DNA of 64,000 nucleotides. Origin: Pseudomonas putida. Its GTDB lineage: Bacteria; Pseudomonadota; Gammaproteobacteria; Pseudomonadales; Pseudomonadaceae. Numbering within the stretch: the stretch's first letter is position 1; each line of letters begins with the position of its first letter. The stretch spans positions 36,546 to 100,545 of the forward strand of contig NZ_JANHLE010000021.1 of NCBI RefSeq assembly GCF_028682475.1, in the 5' to 3' direction. The notes below the pieces were generated by a model. The model worked only from the letters and a program-made list of their open reading frames with translations, did not search any database and was not told where the DNA came from. Below, piece by piece: positions 1 to 8,958 of the stretch. Position numbers and translations under genes: made by a program.

Positions 1-345
1 ACTGATCGGCACCACACCCATGAGTTCGTCGTTGAGATAAACCCGCAGGTGCGACAGACGCGGCACCAGCGCCGGTGACGGGGTGAAGTTCAGCTCCAGC
101 TCGACGCTGCTGGCGAGGCGGTCGCGACGCAGGCTGAATTCGATCTGGTCGCTGTTGCGCACGCCCATCAACAGACTGTCGCTACCGCGTCCCAGACTTT
201 CGAAAGTTTGTGCACGCAACCAGTGGGGCACCTGCGGCGCCGCAGTCGTGGTTGCTGGCTGCTCTTCGGCCGCCAGGGTGAACGGCAAGCCCATGGCCGC
301 CAGGAGCAGAGCCAGGGTCCATGGAGACAGGAATGAACGCTTCAT
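1..345 (-). CDS. bcsB: Cellulose synthase periplasmic regulatory subunit BcsB, N-terminal part
   Basis: The first 115 codons of a gene that continues past the left edge. It begins with a clear Sec signal peptide (MKRSF, a leucine/alanine-rich core, cleavage near LAA-EE), followed by the start of a beta-rich domain containing VRNSDQIEFSLRRD and LRVYLNDELMGVVPIS, typical of the first carbohydrate-binding module of BcsB. BcsB is the periplasmic, membrane-anchored partner of BcsA and guides the nascent glucan. The ATG lies inside the bcsA stop (ATGA overlap at 342-345), so the two are translationally coupled. Only the beginning is visible, so completeness cannot be judged. Confidence 0.88.
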   Translation of the reverse strand, partial: MKRSFLSPWTLALLLAAMGLPFTLAAEEQPATTTAAPQVPHWLRAQTFESLGRGSDSLLMGVRNSDQIEFSLRRDRLASSVELELNFTPSPALVPRLSHLRVYLNDELMGVVPIS

Positions 346-2939
346 GTCGTACTCTTCATTGAGTCGGAGGGAATGGGACGCGGCATCCGCGGGAAGAAAC
401 TGAGCAACCAGCGGGTTGCGCCGATGATCGGCATGGCCGGCAGGCGCACCCAGGCCGGGGCATACTCGATGACCCGGTAGTAGCCCATGGCTCCCAGTGC
501 CAGCACATCGAAGAAACTGCGCAGTGGCCGGTCCGGCACATGGCTGTCGCTCCAGCCAAGCCAGTTGTCGGCGCGGGCGAAGGTGCACTGCACGTAGTCG
601 ATGCGTTGCTGCACGGTCAGCTCCGCCAGGCTGATACCGACCTTGCGCTCGGCGCAGCGCATGACCCGGCCAGGGAACACGAACTCGCGCCCGGCCCGCT
701 CCAGCAGCAACAGCACCTGAGTGTCCGGCGCCAGCGCGCGGGGGCTTTCCAGCTCGATCCCGGCACCGCTGTCGGAGTAGTCGTAGAGCAGCCCCGGATA
801 GAGATGGCCGTCGGGCAGGCGCAAGGCTGCCGGCAGTTCCACCGGCACACGCTGGAAGCGCCGCACCTGACGAACTTCGGCCGCCACCGCCAGCGCTGCA
901 CCGATCAACAGCAGGTTGTAGATCACCCACAACGAACTGACGATCACCGTGCCGTACTCGTTGCTCGGCCCGTAGAAAAAGCGCCAGACCGCAAAGGCCA
1001 GGCCCACCACGTTGAACGCGGCCAGCACCAGGTAAGGCCGGGCGATGCGCCAGTCGAGGCGGTCGCTCTCGTTCATGCCGCCCTTGACGGTGACGTCGAA
1101 GTTGCCACGTTTGGGCGAGAACAGTGCCACCAGGGTCGGGCGCATGATGTACCAGGCCAGCACCGACTCGTAGACCTCACCCCAGAAGGTTTGCCGGTAC
1201 GGCCCCTGGACCCGCGAGTTGACCAGGCTGGCATGCAGCATGTGCGGCAGCACATAGAGCAACAACAGCACCGCCGGGGCATAGATTACATAGGCATGCA
1301 GCAGCAGGAACGCCAGTGGCGCGGTGAGGAAAATCAGCCGCGGCAGCCCGGACAGAAAATGCAGCATGGCGTTGGCGTAGCACAAGCGCTGGAACAGGCT
1401 CAGGCCCTTGCCCAGCAACGGGTTGTCCATGCGAAAGATCTGCACCATGCCGCGTGCCCAGCGAATACGCTGACGCACATGGGCGGCCAGGCTGTCGGTG
1501 GCCAGGCCCGCCGCCAGGGGAACGCGCATGTACGCCGAGTTCCAGCCGGCACGGTGCAGGCGCAAGGCGGTGTGGGCGTCTTCAGTCACGGTCTGGGTGG
1601 CAAAGCCGCCGATGTCGTCCAGCGCCGAGCGGCGCAATACCGCGCAGGAGCCGCAGAAGAAGGTGGCGTTCCACAGGTCGTTGCCATCCTGGATCAGGCC
1701 GTAGAATAACTCGCCTTCGTTGGGCTTGCGGCGGAACGAGCCGAGGTTGTGCTCGAACGGGTCGGCGGAGAAGAAGTGGTGCGGGGTCTGTACCAGGGCC
1801 ATTTTCGGGTCCTGGAGGAACCAGCCTACGGTCAACTGCAGGAACGCCCGCACCGGGATATGGTCGCAGTCGAACACCGCGACCAGATCGCCGGTCAATT
1901 GCTCCAGCGCGTGGTTGAGGTTGCCCGCCTTGGCACCGTGATTATCGTGACGGTCGATGTAGCCAACCCCGATCTCTTTGGCGAAGGTACGAAACTCTTC
2001 GCGGGCGCCGTCATCAAGGATGTACACCTTGAGTTTGTCGCGTGGCCAGTCCAGGCCAAGGGCCGCCATGACCGTGGTGCGCACCACCGACAGGTCTTCG
2101 TTGTAGGTCGGGATGACCAGATCGACACTCGGCCACAAACGCCGGTCTTCTGGCAGGGCCAACACCGGCCGGCGCAACGGCCAGACGCTTTGTACAAAGC
2201 TGAGGATCAGCACCAGCCAGGAATAGGTCTCGGCCAGCAACAGGATCATGCCGAGGATCAGGTCGAGGTCGTTTTCCCAGTGCAGTGTCGAGGTGTAGCG
2301 CCACCACAGGTAGCGGCAGGAGATGGTGATCGACAGGATGATCATCATCAGCGTCGGAAAACGCCCGGGCATATAGCGCATCAGCATCGCCATCGCCCCC
2401 AGGGTGACGACGAACACCAGCTGTGCATAGAGGTTGAACGGCGAGGTAATGCACAGCAGCGCGATGACCATCCCGACCACTGCCAGGGTCCAGTAGAACA
2501 CCCGTTCGCCGGTCGAGCCGCTCGCCTTGATCCGGCGCTGCGTCTGCGCCAGGGCGTCGCTGCGGCCGATAAGCCGCGGCAACCTGCGCATCAGCCCTAC
2601 CAGCGGCAGGCGGGCGCGTTGCACCCCGGTATACAGACCGCGCCCCAGGCGTTGCCCCCAGCGAATGCCCTTGCCCCGTTTCAGATCGGCACCGCGTTCC
2701 GGACGTGCGGGGCGTAGCAGCAACAGCCAGAGGGTCTGCACCAGGCCACGCAGCGGGTCGCCGAGGCTCGGACGTTTATGCGCAAGCTGCGGATAATACT
2801 GACGCCAGTTGCGCAGCAGCCGTTGCCACTGCGGCGAGTCCAGGCGCAGAAATACCCAGGCCAGACTGGCACCGATGCTGAGCACGACGGCCGTAAACGG
2901 GCGTGCACCGCGCTGGCGATAGGCGCGATAGCGATTCAT
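342..2939 (-). CDS. bcsA: Cellulose synthase catalytic subunit BcsA (UDP-glucose-forming, c-di-GMP-activated)
   Basis: Inner-membrane family 2 glycosyltransferase of 865 aa that polymerises UDP-glucose into beta-1,4-glucan and exports the chain. The full catalytic signature is present: DD at 309-310, DCD at 357-359, TED at 452-454 and QRIRW at 490-494. Membrane segments lie before and after the GT domain. The C-terminal PilZ domain has both c-di-GMP-binding motifs, RRFQR (693-697) and DYSDSG (720-725), so allosteric activation by c-di-GMP is expected. Length and domain order match the family. It overlaps bcsQ upstream and bcsB downstream by 4 nt each, placing it inside one polycistronic unit. 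Confidence 0.97.
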   Translation of the reverse strand: MNRYRAYRQRGARPFTAVVLSIGASLAWVFLRLDSPQWQRLLRNWRQYYPQLAHKRPSLGDPLRGLVQTLWLLLLRPARPERGADLKRGKGIRWGQRLGRGLYTGVQRARLPLVGLMRRLPRLIGRSDALAQTQRRIKASGSTGERVFYWTLAVVGMVIALLCITSPFNLYAQLVFVVTLGAMAMLMRYMPGRFPTLMMIILSITISCRYLWWRYTSTLHWENDLDLILGMILLLAETYSWLVLILSFVQSVWPLRRPVLALPEDRRLWPSVDLVIPTYNEDLSVVRTTVMAALGLDWPRDKLKVYILDDGAREEFRTFAKEIGVGYIDRHDNHGAKAGNLNHALEQLTGDLVAVFDCDHIPVRAFLQLTVGWFLQDPKMALVQTPHHFFSADPFEHNLGSFRRKPNEGELFYGLIQDGNDLWNATFFCGSCAVLRRSALDDIGGFATQTVTEDAHTALRLHRAGWNSAYMRVPLAAGLATDSLAAHVRQRIRWARGMVQIFRMDNPLLGKGLSLFQRLCYANAMLHFLSGLPRLIFLTAPLAFLLLHAYVIYAPAVLLLLYVLPHMLHASLVNSRVQGPYRQTFWGEVYESVLAWYIMRPTLVALFSPKRGNFDVTVKGGMNESDRLDWRIARPYLVLAAFNVVGLAFAVWRFFYGPSNEYGTVIVSSLWVIYNLLLIGAALAVAAEVRQVRRFQRVPVELPAALRLPDGHLYPGLLYDYSDSGAGIELESPRALAPDTQVLLLLERAGREFVFPGRVMRCAERKVGISLAELTVQQRIDYVQCTFARADNWLGWSDSHVPDRPLRSFFDVLALGAMGYYRVIEYAPAWVRLPAMPIIGATRWLLSFFPRMPRPIPSDSMKSTT

Positions 2940-3670
2940 ACGCGACGGGCCTCCTGTGCCAGTAGCCAGGTCGCCAGGCTGCGCACGTCATGGCTGGCCA
3001 GGGAGTCTGGCGCGTAGTGGCCCACCGGGCTCTTCCAGGCCAGCGCACCGGCCATGGCCTCGTCGCGGTGGATCAACTGGGGAATCAGTTGCGCATGGCG
3101 TTCGCCCCAGAGCAGCAGCAGGTCGCGTTGCAACTGGCTGACCGGGTCGAAACGGTTGACCAGCAGCAAGTCGCCGCCCGCCCCTTCAGTACACAACAGC
3201 GCATGGCATGCGGCGTCCGCCTCCACGACCCGGACACGCCTCGTCGCCTCCGGCAACAGCGGCAGCGCCGCTTGCCCGGCCGGCAACGTGGCGGGCAGGT
3301 CCAGCAGGATCCAGTCAAAGTGCGCCTGCAGGGTGTGCAAGCGTTGCGGCCACTCCTGCGGCTGGGTCCGTTGACGCTGCTCCAGCACGCTCAACGCCTG
3401 CGCCGACAGCTGCCCGAATGGCAGCAGGTACAAGCCCTCCACCACCTGCAGCAAGGCCTCGTTCCAGCGTCCCTCGGCGTCCTGGTCGACCGTGGCCCAG
3501 CCATCTGGCGCCTCCAGGGCCAGGTTGCAGTGCAGGCGCAACAGGTTGCGCGGGTGCAGGTCGACCATCAGCACGCGTTGCTGCAACAGGTGCAAGGCAA
3601 AGCCCAGGCCGGCAAGCACCGACGTCGTACCGACACCACCACGAATACCGCTCAGTGCCACCACCGTCAT
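2936..3670 (-). CDS. bcsQ: Cellulose biosynthesis protein BcsQ (MinD/ParA-like ATPase)
   Basis: A 244-aa SIMIBI-class ATPase of the YhjQ family. The N-terminus carries the deviant P-loop GIRGGVGTTS (residues 8-17) instead of a canonical KGGVGKT, as is usual for BcsQ, and a switch-like stretch VLMVDLHPRN. In Enterobacteria BcsQ is needed for cellulose production and for polar placement of the synthase. The ATG overlaps the bcsR stop, and the stop overlaps the bcsA start (ATGA). This tight coupling suggests fixed stoichiometry with BcsR and BcsA. Confidence 0.93.
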   Translation of the reverse strand: MTVVALSGIRGGVGTTSVLAGLGFALHLLQQRVLMVDLHPRNLLRLHCNLALEAPDGWATVDQDAEGRWNEALLQVVEGLYLLPFGQLSAQALSVLEQRQRTQPQEWPQRLHTLQAHFDWILLDLPATLPAGQAALPLLPEATRRVRVVEADAACHALLCTEGAGGDLLLVNRFDPVSQLQRDLLLLWGERHAQLIPQLIHRDEAMAGALAWKSPVGHYAPDSLASHDVRSLATWLLAQEARRV

Positions 3671-3876
3671 AGGGTCGGCGCCTGGTGACTGACTTGCGCG
3701 ATTGTGACGCTATCGCTCGACCAGCCATCGCTTTCGGCCAGTAACGGCCAGCGCCGGCAGGCGGCAAGCAGCTCGCCTTCGCGGCTGATGTCCTGGTACG
3801 GCATGCCTTCATCGCCCAGGCGCTGTTTGAGCCGGGCGATGTCATCGCTGCGCAGTTTCCGCTCGTCCTCGGTCAT
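3667..3876 (-). CDS. bcsR: Small cellulose regulator BcsR (YhjR-like)
   Basis: A 69-aa soluble protein that begins MTEDERKLRSDDI and contains the YhjR-type stretch YQDISREGELLAACRRWPLL. The ATG at 3876 is preferred over an upstream in-frame ATG at 3921 because AGAGGAGG sits just before it. BcsR pairs with BcsQ, and BcsRQ is known to support assembly of the synthase complex and its c-di-GMP response. It overlaps bcsQ by 4 nt and lies 23 nt after bcsG. Assignment rests on the C-terminal motif and the gene neighbourhood. Confidence 0.87.
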   Translation of the reverse strand: MTEDERKLRSDDIARLKQRLGDEGMPYQDISREGELLAACRRWPLLAESDGWSSDSVTIAQVSHQAPTL

Positions 3877-3899
3877 ATCGCCTCCTCTTTGTTCGCGGC

Positions 3900-5498
3900 T
3901 CATTCGGGATACAGCATCCATTGCGTTTGTCCCTTGATGCGTACGTAGGGCCGGCCCTGGAACTCGACCACGGCAGAATCGGAGTTCTCCGAAACTGCCG
4001 CGGTGGTCGGCAGGTCGTGGGTCAACGCCGCCAGGTCGAGCGGCCCGCCCTGCTGTGCATACAGCCGGGCAATCAGCTCGGAGACCGCCAGGTAGCTGGA
4101 CGGCGCAGTGACATGCTGAGGCCCTTGCTGGTCGTTTTCGCCCATGTTGATCAGCTTGATCACCGCCGGGACGTGGGTGATGGAGCGCGACGGAATCTCG
4201 CGCATGCCGGAAATCTGCATGCGGTCACCGTGCACCGCCGCACCATGTTCCGGCACCAGCACCAGCACCACGCGCCGCCCGCTTTGCTCGACCATGTCGA
4301 TGAACTGGTCGATGTCGCCGAGGAAGTTCTTCGCCCGTTCCTGGAACGAGGCGCGCCGGGTGCTGCCATCGGCATTGGTGATGCGGTTGCCGTCATGCAG
4401 GGTGATGGTGTTGTAGAACAGCGACACCGCAGGTTTCTGCTCCTTGAGCCGATGCGTCCACCAGGCCTGCAGCACGTCGTGGTCGCGGGCAATGTTGGCG
4501 CCGTCGTACGACTTCAGCGCCGTGGGGAACTCGTCGCTGCTCATCAGCGGTGCAGGCAGGTGCTGACCGGCGAGGAAGGTCATGTATTTACGGGTGATCG
4601 GGCCGTTGTGGTTGAGCATCAACTCGGGGCTGTAACCGAGCTTGGCCAGGTTGTCGAACAGCATGCACTGCTCGTTCGCCGGCTCGTACAACTTGATGTG
4701 ATGCGGCTGGCCACAGCTGGCGCGCAGCATGCGGATCGCTGCCGGGCCACTGTATGAAGTCGCCGAGTTGAAGCGGTCGAACACCACGTTCATGCGCCGG
4801 AACAAGGCGTTGTCGCGCATGCCGGCATCTTCCAGATCGTCCCAGGCCAGCGAGCAGACGTTGAGCACCAGCAGGTCGAATGGCTCGGCCGTCGGGTTGC
4901 GCTCCGGGAAGCGGGTCATCTTGCCCGACTGCTCGCGATAGAACTGATCCAGCCAGGCATCGATGGCCTTGCTTTCGGCCAGCGGGCTACTGGCACCCTG
5001 GTTGGTACCCGCCTCGCTGGCGACCGACTGCACCGGTGCACTGATCGCCGGTAAAGCGCCGACCAGGTACACCCACAGCAGCAACGCAACGCTGACCAGC
5101 GTCAGGCGCACCCACGGGGCAATGAACAAGTAGGCCAGGCCGATGGCCAGGAGCACGCCGAGCACGTCCCAGTTGACGAAACGCCCAAGCAGGTCAATGA
5201 CGTAGTCGACGGAAAACGCCAGCACCTCGGATTGCTCGAACAGCCTGCGAATCGGCGGGTACCAGGTGTCCTTGTAGAGCAGCGCGGCCCCCAGTGGCAC
5301 CGCAACAGCGTTGCGCAGGCGCGGCAGCCATGGCCCCGGCAAGGGCAACAGCAGCCCGGCGGCGAGCAATAGATTGAGCAGCGCGTTGAAGTCCAGCAGG
5401 CCCATCCATAACAAGACAAACTTGCCGAGGAAATACAGGTTCCAAAGCCCCAGCTCCGGCCATTTCAGTACCGGCGCTGTGGCGACCGCGTCACTCAT
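3900..5498 (-). CDS. bcsG: Cellulose phosphoethanolamine transferase BcsG
   Basis: Inner-membrane, zinc-dependent alkaline-phosphatase-superfamily transferase of 532 aa that decorates cellulose with phosphoethanolamine. The N-terminal third has several membrane segments (about 20-55, 65-80, 110-150) and the periplasmic domain follows. The residues equivalent to E. coli Cys243, Ser278, Glu442 and His443 are visible: C215 in NVCSLAW, S250 in SATSYSGP, and E417-H418 in VPEHG. The start at 5498 is chosen for AAGGAGG upstream and because MSDAV matches family N-termini; a longer in-frame ORF upstream is spurious. It overlaps bcsF by 8 nt. The product of this operon is therefore predicted to be pEtN-cellulose. 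Confidence 0.95.
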   Translation of the reverse strand: MSDAVATAPVLKWPELGLWNLYFLGKFVLLWMGLLDFNALLNLLLAAGLLLPLPGPWLPRLRNAVAVPLGAALLYKDTWYPPIRRLFEQSEVLAFSVDYVIDLLGRFVNWDVLGVLLAIGLAYLFIAPWVRLTLVSVALLLWVYLVGALPAISAPVQSVASEAGTNQGASSPLAESKAIDAWLDQFYREQSGKMTRFPERNPTAEPFDLLVLNVCSLAWDDLEDAGMRDNALFRRMNVVFDRFNSATSYSGPAAIRMLRASCGQPHHIKLYEPANEQCMLFDNLAKLGYSPELMLNHNGPITRKYMTFLAGQHLPAPLMSSDEFPTALKSYDGANIARDHDVLQAWWTHRLKEQKPAVSLFYNTITLHDGNRITNADGSTRRASFQERAKNFLGDIDQFIDMVEQSGRRVVLVLVPEHGAAVHGDRMQISGMREIPSRSITHVPAVIKLINMGENDQQGPQHVTAPSSYLAVSELIARLYAQQGGPLDLAALTHDLPTTAAVSENSDSAVVEFQGRPYVRIKGQTQWMLYPE

Positions 5499-5679
5499 GG
5501 ACGCCCTCCTTTTCGGCATCATGATTAATCCGCACACCCCGGGCGATGAGGTGGCGCGGTGGCAAACGGCGACTGAACCAGGTGACCAGACGTTGGCCCA
5601 ACAGGAACAAGGCAATCGCTAGCGGTGCAGTCAATAAAGCGGTGAGGCCGATGACCCACAGCAGTTCTTCGTAGGTCAT
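5491..5679 (-). CDS. bcsF: Cellulose biosynthesis small membrane protein BcsF
   Basis: A 62-aa protein with one N-terminal membrane helix (about 8-29) and a basic cytoplasmic tail (SRRLPPRHLIARG). In E. coli BcsF is the membrane adaptor that recruits BcsE and works with BcsG. The gene overlaps bcsE by 4 nt and bcsG by 8 nt, the conserved bcsEFG order. Size and topology match the family; the primary sequence alone would be too short for a firm call. Confidence 0.88.
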   Translation of the reverse strand: MTYEELLWVIGLTALLTAPLAIALFLLGQRLVTWFSRRLPPRHLIARGVRINHDAEKEGVHE

Positions 5680-7214
5680 TGGCGCGCCTCCAGCACTTGC
5701 AGGGAAATCTTCTGTGGCTGTAGCGGCCGGAACGCCTCGGTGTCCGGCTGTGCCTCAGCCGGGTCGAGCACCAGGGCGTCGACCGCGGCGCTGTCATCGG
5801 ACTGGAACTGCGGCAGCGACAGCACTTGCGAGGGCAGCACACTTTCGTAACCGCCAAGCACATCCTGCCAGGGCAGGCGGAACACATTGCGCAACGCGGC
5901 GTCGACCAGCGACGGGCTGCAGGCGAACAGGAACAGATAAGGCACATCACCGGCGATGCAGGCGATATCGCCATAGCGGCGCAGTTGCAGCTCCTGCAGC
6001 AGTGCGGTCGGGCTGAGTGTTGGCAAGGGCTGCAAGCGCAGCAACTGGTGACGCACCTCAGTGCCGACGGTGTTGTCGGCCATCTTCTTCGCCGCCGCAG
6101 CGAACGCCCGTGGCGACAGGCAGCCACGCACCTGCAGAGGCTGCAGGCGGGCTAGCAGCGCTGACGGTTCGGCCGCCAGTGGACGCTGCCAGCGGTGGCC
6201 CTGAATCGAGCGCACCAGGGTCAGGAAGCGCAGAAACGGCGTGCCCAGCGGCACCACCAGATTTGCGCCGCTGGCCAGCAGCAACTGTTCTTCGTGCTGA
6301 CGCAGGCCTTGCAGCATCTCGCGTACCACCAGTTTGACCGCGCGCCCGCAATGACTGCGCAACTGGTACAGGCGCCTGGCCAGCGCGTTGACATCGTCGG
6401 TGCCGCTCAAGGCGAAGATCACGGTCGCCGCCTGCGCATCCATGCCCCGTTCCAGCAGCGCGTCCGGGTCGCCGAACAGGTGCCATTGCGCGGTTGGTGG
6501 CGTCTCGCCGGCCAGCACGGCAGTGTCTGCCAGGACCTGGCGCTGATCGTTGGCGATCGGCGCGGCGCGGTCATCGTCGGGGCGAGGCGACACGCGGAAC
6601 CCGCTGCCCTCGTCTAACAGGAGGAAATCATGCGGGCCGTTGACGCCGGCGTCGTTACTCCAGAAGTGCACCAGCAGATGCCGCGCGCCCTGGGCCACGT
6701 AGACCTGGGCCAGGCCGGAAATGTTGTCGTTGTGGCGCAGCAGAATATCCAGCAGCGCCGGTGGTGGAGTATCGCCGACCACCAGCAGCGTACTGCCCAC
6801 CGAACGCAGCCAGTCCTGAGCCCGGGAGCACCACAGCGCCAGGGATTCTGCCACCAGTTCGTCCCAGCCTTTGTGCGGCACCCGGATCAGCCAGATCGCC
6901 CCTTCCCCACCGCGCACTCGCGGCACGTCCTGGCGCACCGCCTGGATCATGTGTCTGGGGGACATCGCGGGCAGGTCGAACAGGGTCAGATGCCCTGGCC
7001 CGCGATCATCGGGAATCGCCTTGACCAGGTCGCGCGAGGCGCCGGCGGCATTGACCAGCAAGGCCCGCGCCGAGGCCGGCAGGCTCATCAGTAATTGTGT
7101 GCACAGCCGGTCGGCGGTGTCCGGCGACTCGCAGGCCAGCCAGTACAGGCCACCAATGCGCATTTCCGCTTGTCTGTCGGGAAGACCGGGCAATACCGGT
7201 GTCGACGCATGCAA
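5676..7214 (-). CDS. bcsE: c-di-GMP-binding cellulose regulator BcsE
   Basis: A cytoplasmic protein of about 512 aa. The degenerate GGDEF-like (GIL) region keeps the I-site motif RYGD at R413-D416, equivalent to the RTGD of E. coli BcsE that binds c-di-GMP. A flanking segment with ALLVNAAGASRDLVKAI resembles the P-loop-like N-terminal domain. I place the start at a TTG (7214): a perfect AGGAGG lies 6 nt upstream, whereas the longer ORF needs a GTG at 7280 with no ribosome site. It is the first gene of the unidirectional bcsEFGRQAB operon. The low-efficiency TTG may limit expression. Confidence 0.88.
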   Translation of the reverse strand: MHASTPVLPGLPDRQAEMRIGGLYWLACESPDTADRLCTQLLMSLPASARALLVNAAGASRDLVKAIPDDRGPGHLTLFDLPAMSPRHMIQAVRQDVPRVRGGEGAIWLIRVPHKGWDELVAESLALWCSRAQDWLRSVGSTLLVVGDTPPPALLDILLRHNDNISGLAQVYVAQGARHLLVHFWSNDAGVNGPHDFLLLDEGSGFRVSPRPDDDRAAPIANDQRQVLADTAVLAGETPPTAQWHLFGDPDALLERGMDAQAATVIFALSGTDDVNALARRLYQLRSHCGRAVKLVVREMLQGLRQHEEQLLLASGANLVVPLGTPFLRFLTLVRSIQGHRWQRPLAAEPSALLARLQPLQVRGCLSPRAFAAAAKKMADNTVGTEVRHQLLRLQPLPTLSPTALLQELQLRRYGDIACIAGDVPYLFLFACSPSLVDAALRNVFRLPWQDVLGGYESVLPSQVLSLPQFQSDDSAAVDALVLDPAEAQPDTEAFRPLQPQKISLQVLEARQ

Positions 7215-7541
7215 TAGCCACCTCCTTGAGGGCACAGGACAACAGTCCATCCAGTCAGGCGCGGTTGCAAAACAATGCACACACTACACGCCTCAATCCT
7301 GTCGAGCGTGCTGGGGGTTAAAAATAGAACGGGCCTGCAGCAAAGACTTTAGACCGATTTTCTCAAGTCGTATGACCTGCAGCAAAATCAAGCCGAGTGT
7401 CACCGTCAGCACCTCCGAATTTCGCTGGCCAACCCGTTCCATTGGTTGGCTATTTTGCGCGCGGCGAAATATCGGAGTTTGATGCAGGTCAGCAGTGGCG
7501 GCTAATGATCAACTGACGTGTAGCCGCCTGCCGGACGCCGC
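7215..7541. other. Intergenic leader of the bcs operon
   Basis: A 327-nt gap between the gltS stop and bcsE, so it must hold the bcs promoter. No convincing -35/-10 or -24/-12 pair is seen on the minus strand. Two direct repeats of CCTGCAGCAAA start at 7334 and 7376 (42 bp, about four helical turns apart). An 8-bp inverted repeat, GGCGGCTA/TAGCCGCC, spans 7497-7528 just after gltS, without a T-tract. A c-di-GMP-responsive regulator such as FleQ would be the expected controller, but I see no clear FleQ motif. Confidence 0.4.
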
Positions 7542-8756
7542 TTAAAGACCACTGAACATGCCAATGATCACGGCATTGACCAGGTCGATGAAAAAGCCGC
7601 ACACCAACGGCACGATCAGGAATGCCTGGTGGGCCGCACCGTACTTTTGCGTCACGGTGGTCATGTTGACGATGGCCGTCGCCGTGGAGCCGAGGGTGAT
7701 CCCGCCGAATCCGGAAGCAACCACACTGGCTTCGTAATCACGCCCCATGCAGCGGAACACCACAAAGTAGGTATAGAGAACCGTCAGCAGCACTTGCAGG
7801 GTCAAGGCGCACAGGATGAACATCAACGCCCCGCTGAGCTGCCATAACTGCAGCCCCATCAGGGCCATGGTCAAAAACATGCCCAGACAGATATCGGAGA
7901 TCAACGCCAGGCCCAGGCTCGCACCGCTCCAGCTTTTGAGCTTCTGCTCGCCGACAACGGCAAGCACAACGTGGTGGATGACGATGCCGGCGAACAGGCA
8001 ACTGACGAATTTTGGCAGGGTGATGCCGGCATCGACCAGCAGCAGGTTGAGGCCATAGCCGAGCATCAGCGTCAGGTTGAGCCACATCCAGGCCCAGAGC
8101 ACATCGTAGTAGTTCACGCCCTTGTTCGGTTGATGTTCGAGAATGCCGATCTCCAGCGCGGCATCCCGGGAAGGCGTCAGGTTATGGCGCCGTATCAACT
8201 GGTTGGCGATCGGGCCGCCGATCACGCACGCAGCAATCAGGCCGACGGTGTTGCTGGCGATGCCCAGTTCATGTGCGTTGCTGATGCCGAGCTTCTCGAC
8301 GAACAGCGGCGCCCAGGCCAATGTTGTGCCCACCCCGCCAGTCAGGGAAATCGAGCCGACCATCAACCCCGCCTTGGGGTCGAGGCCAAACACCTCGGCC
8401 AGGCCCATGCCCAGGGTGTTTTGCAGGACGATGAAGACACTGGCGAGCACCAGCAGGATCACTAGCGGGCGTCCGCCCTTGAGCAGTTGGCGTACATCCG
8501 ATTTCAAGCCGATGCCGGCAAAGAAATACAGCAGCAAGGTGTCGCGAACCTGCAGATCGAACTCGACTTGGATATTCAGACCGAAGTACAGCAGGCTGGT
8601 CACCGCGGCACAGACGAAACCGCCGACAACCGATTCGGGAATGCAGTATTGACGCAGCAAGGTGCTGTGCTGGACAAGGGTTTTGCCGAGGAAAAGCAGG
8701 AGGATCGCAAGGGTAAAGCTCACGAGACCGTGAACCGGGAAAAGCTGGGAGGTCAT
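7542..8756 (-). CDS. gltS: Sodium/glutamate symporter GltS
   Basis: Inner-membrane secondary transporter of the ESS family, about 404 aa, with ten or more hydrophobic helices in two inverted halves. The two re-entrant-loop signatures are visible: SLTGGVGTTLAWAP near residue 140 and GFGGITLGSTATA near 350. Family members take up L-glutamate with Na+. ATG 8756 is preferred over TTG 8759 because AGGAAGG is 5 nt upstream. It is monocistronic, and a 30-bp palindrome lies upstream. Substrate is inferred from family similarity. Confidence 0.93.
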   Translation of the reverse strand: MTSQLFPVHGLVSFTLAILLLFLGKTLVQHSTLLRQYCIPESVVGGFVCAAVTSLLYFGLNIQVEFDLQVRDTLLLYFFAGIGLKSDVRQLLKGGRPLVILLVLASVFIVLQNTLGMGLAEVFGLDPKAGLMVGSISLTGGVGTTLAWAPLFVEKLGISNAHELGIASNTVGLIAACVIGGPIANQLIRRHNLTPSRDAALEIGILEHQPNKGVNYYDVLWAWMWLNLTLMLGYGLNLLLVDAGITLPKFVSCLFAGIVIHHVVLAVVGEQKLKSWSGASLGLALISDICLGMFLTMALMGLQLWQLSGALMFILCALTLQVLLTVLYTYFVVFRCMGRDYEASVVASGFGGITLGSTATAIVNMTTVTQKYGAAHQAFLIVPLVCGFFIDLVNAVIIGMFSGL

Positions 8757-8813
8757 CAACGCCTTCCTCTAATCTGAAAAAAGCATTATCACGATTTGCC
8801 CACTGCCGGTTCA

Positions 8814-8843
8814 GATCCGAATCAATAAAAGCTGATTCAGATC
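8814..8843 (-). promoter_or_regulatory. 30-bp inverted repeat upstream of gltS (candidate operator)
   Basis: Arms GATCCGAATCA (8814-8824) and TGATTCAGATC (8833-8843) are complementary over 10 of 11 positions with an 8-nt AT-rich spacer. It lies 58-87 bp upstream of the gltS ATG, where a dimeric regulator would bind. The regulator is unknown. Confidence 0.5.
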
Positions 8844-8931
8844 GCCCGCGTGGCGCACATTGACCAACCGGCGTGTTGGCCCCGGCAAGGATAGTCTCGT
8901 TCCATTCGTTACACACACCATCGCGGACGGG

Positions 8932-8958
8932 GCATCGCGGGGCAAGCCCGCTCCCACA
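8932..8958. repeat. REP element, CGGGGCAAGCCCGCTCCC family, single copy
   Basis: GCATCGCGGGGCAAGCCCGC followed by TCCCACA. The same core recurs at 10784-10870, 11877-11901 and 16750-16820, always between or at the ends of genes. It is the typical extragenic palindrome of putida-group pseudomonads. Confidence 0.85.

Noticed and set aside
7334..7386. Direct repeats CCTGCAGCAAA as FleQ or other c-di-GMP regulator sites
   Set aside because: They do not resemble the GTCA-rich FleQ consensus I know; kept only as a description.
7497..7528. 8-bp inverted repeat as gltS terminator
   Set aside because: Stem is short, loop is 16 nt and there is no T-tract on the gltS strand, so I only mention it in the intergenic entry.
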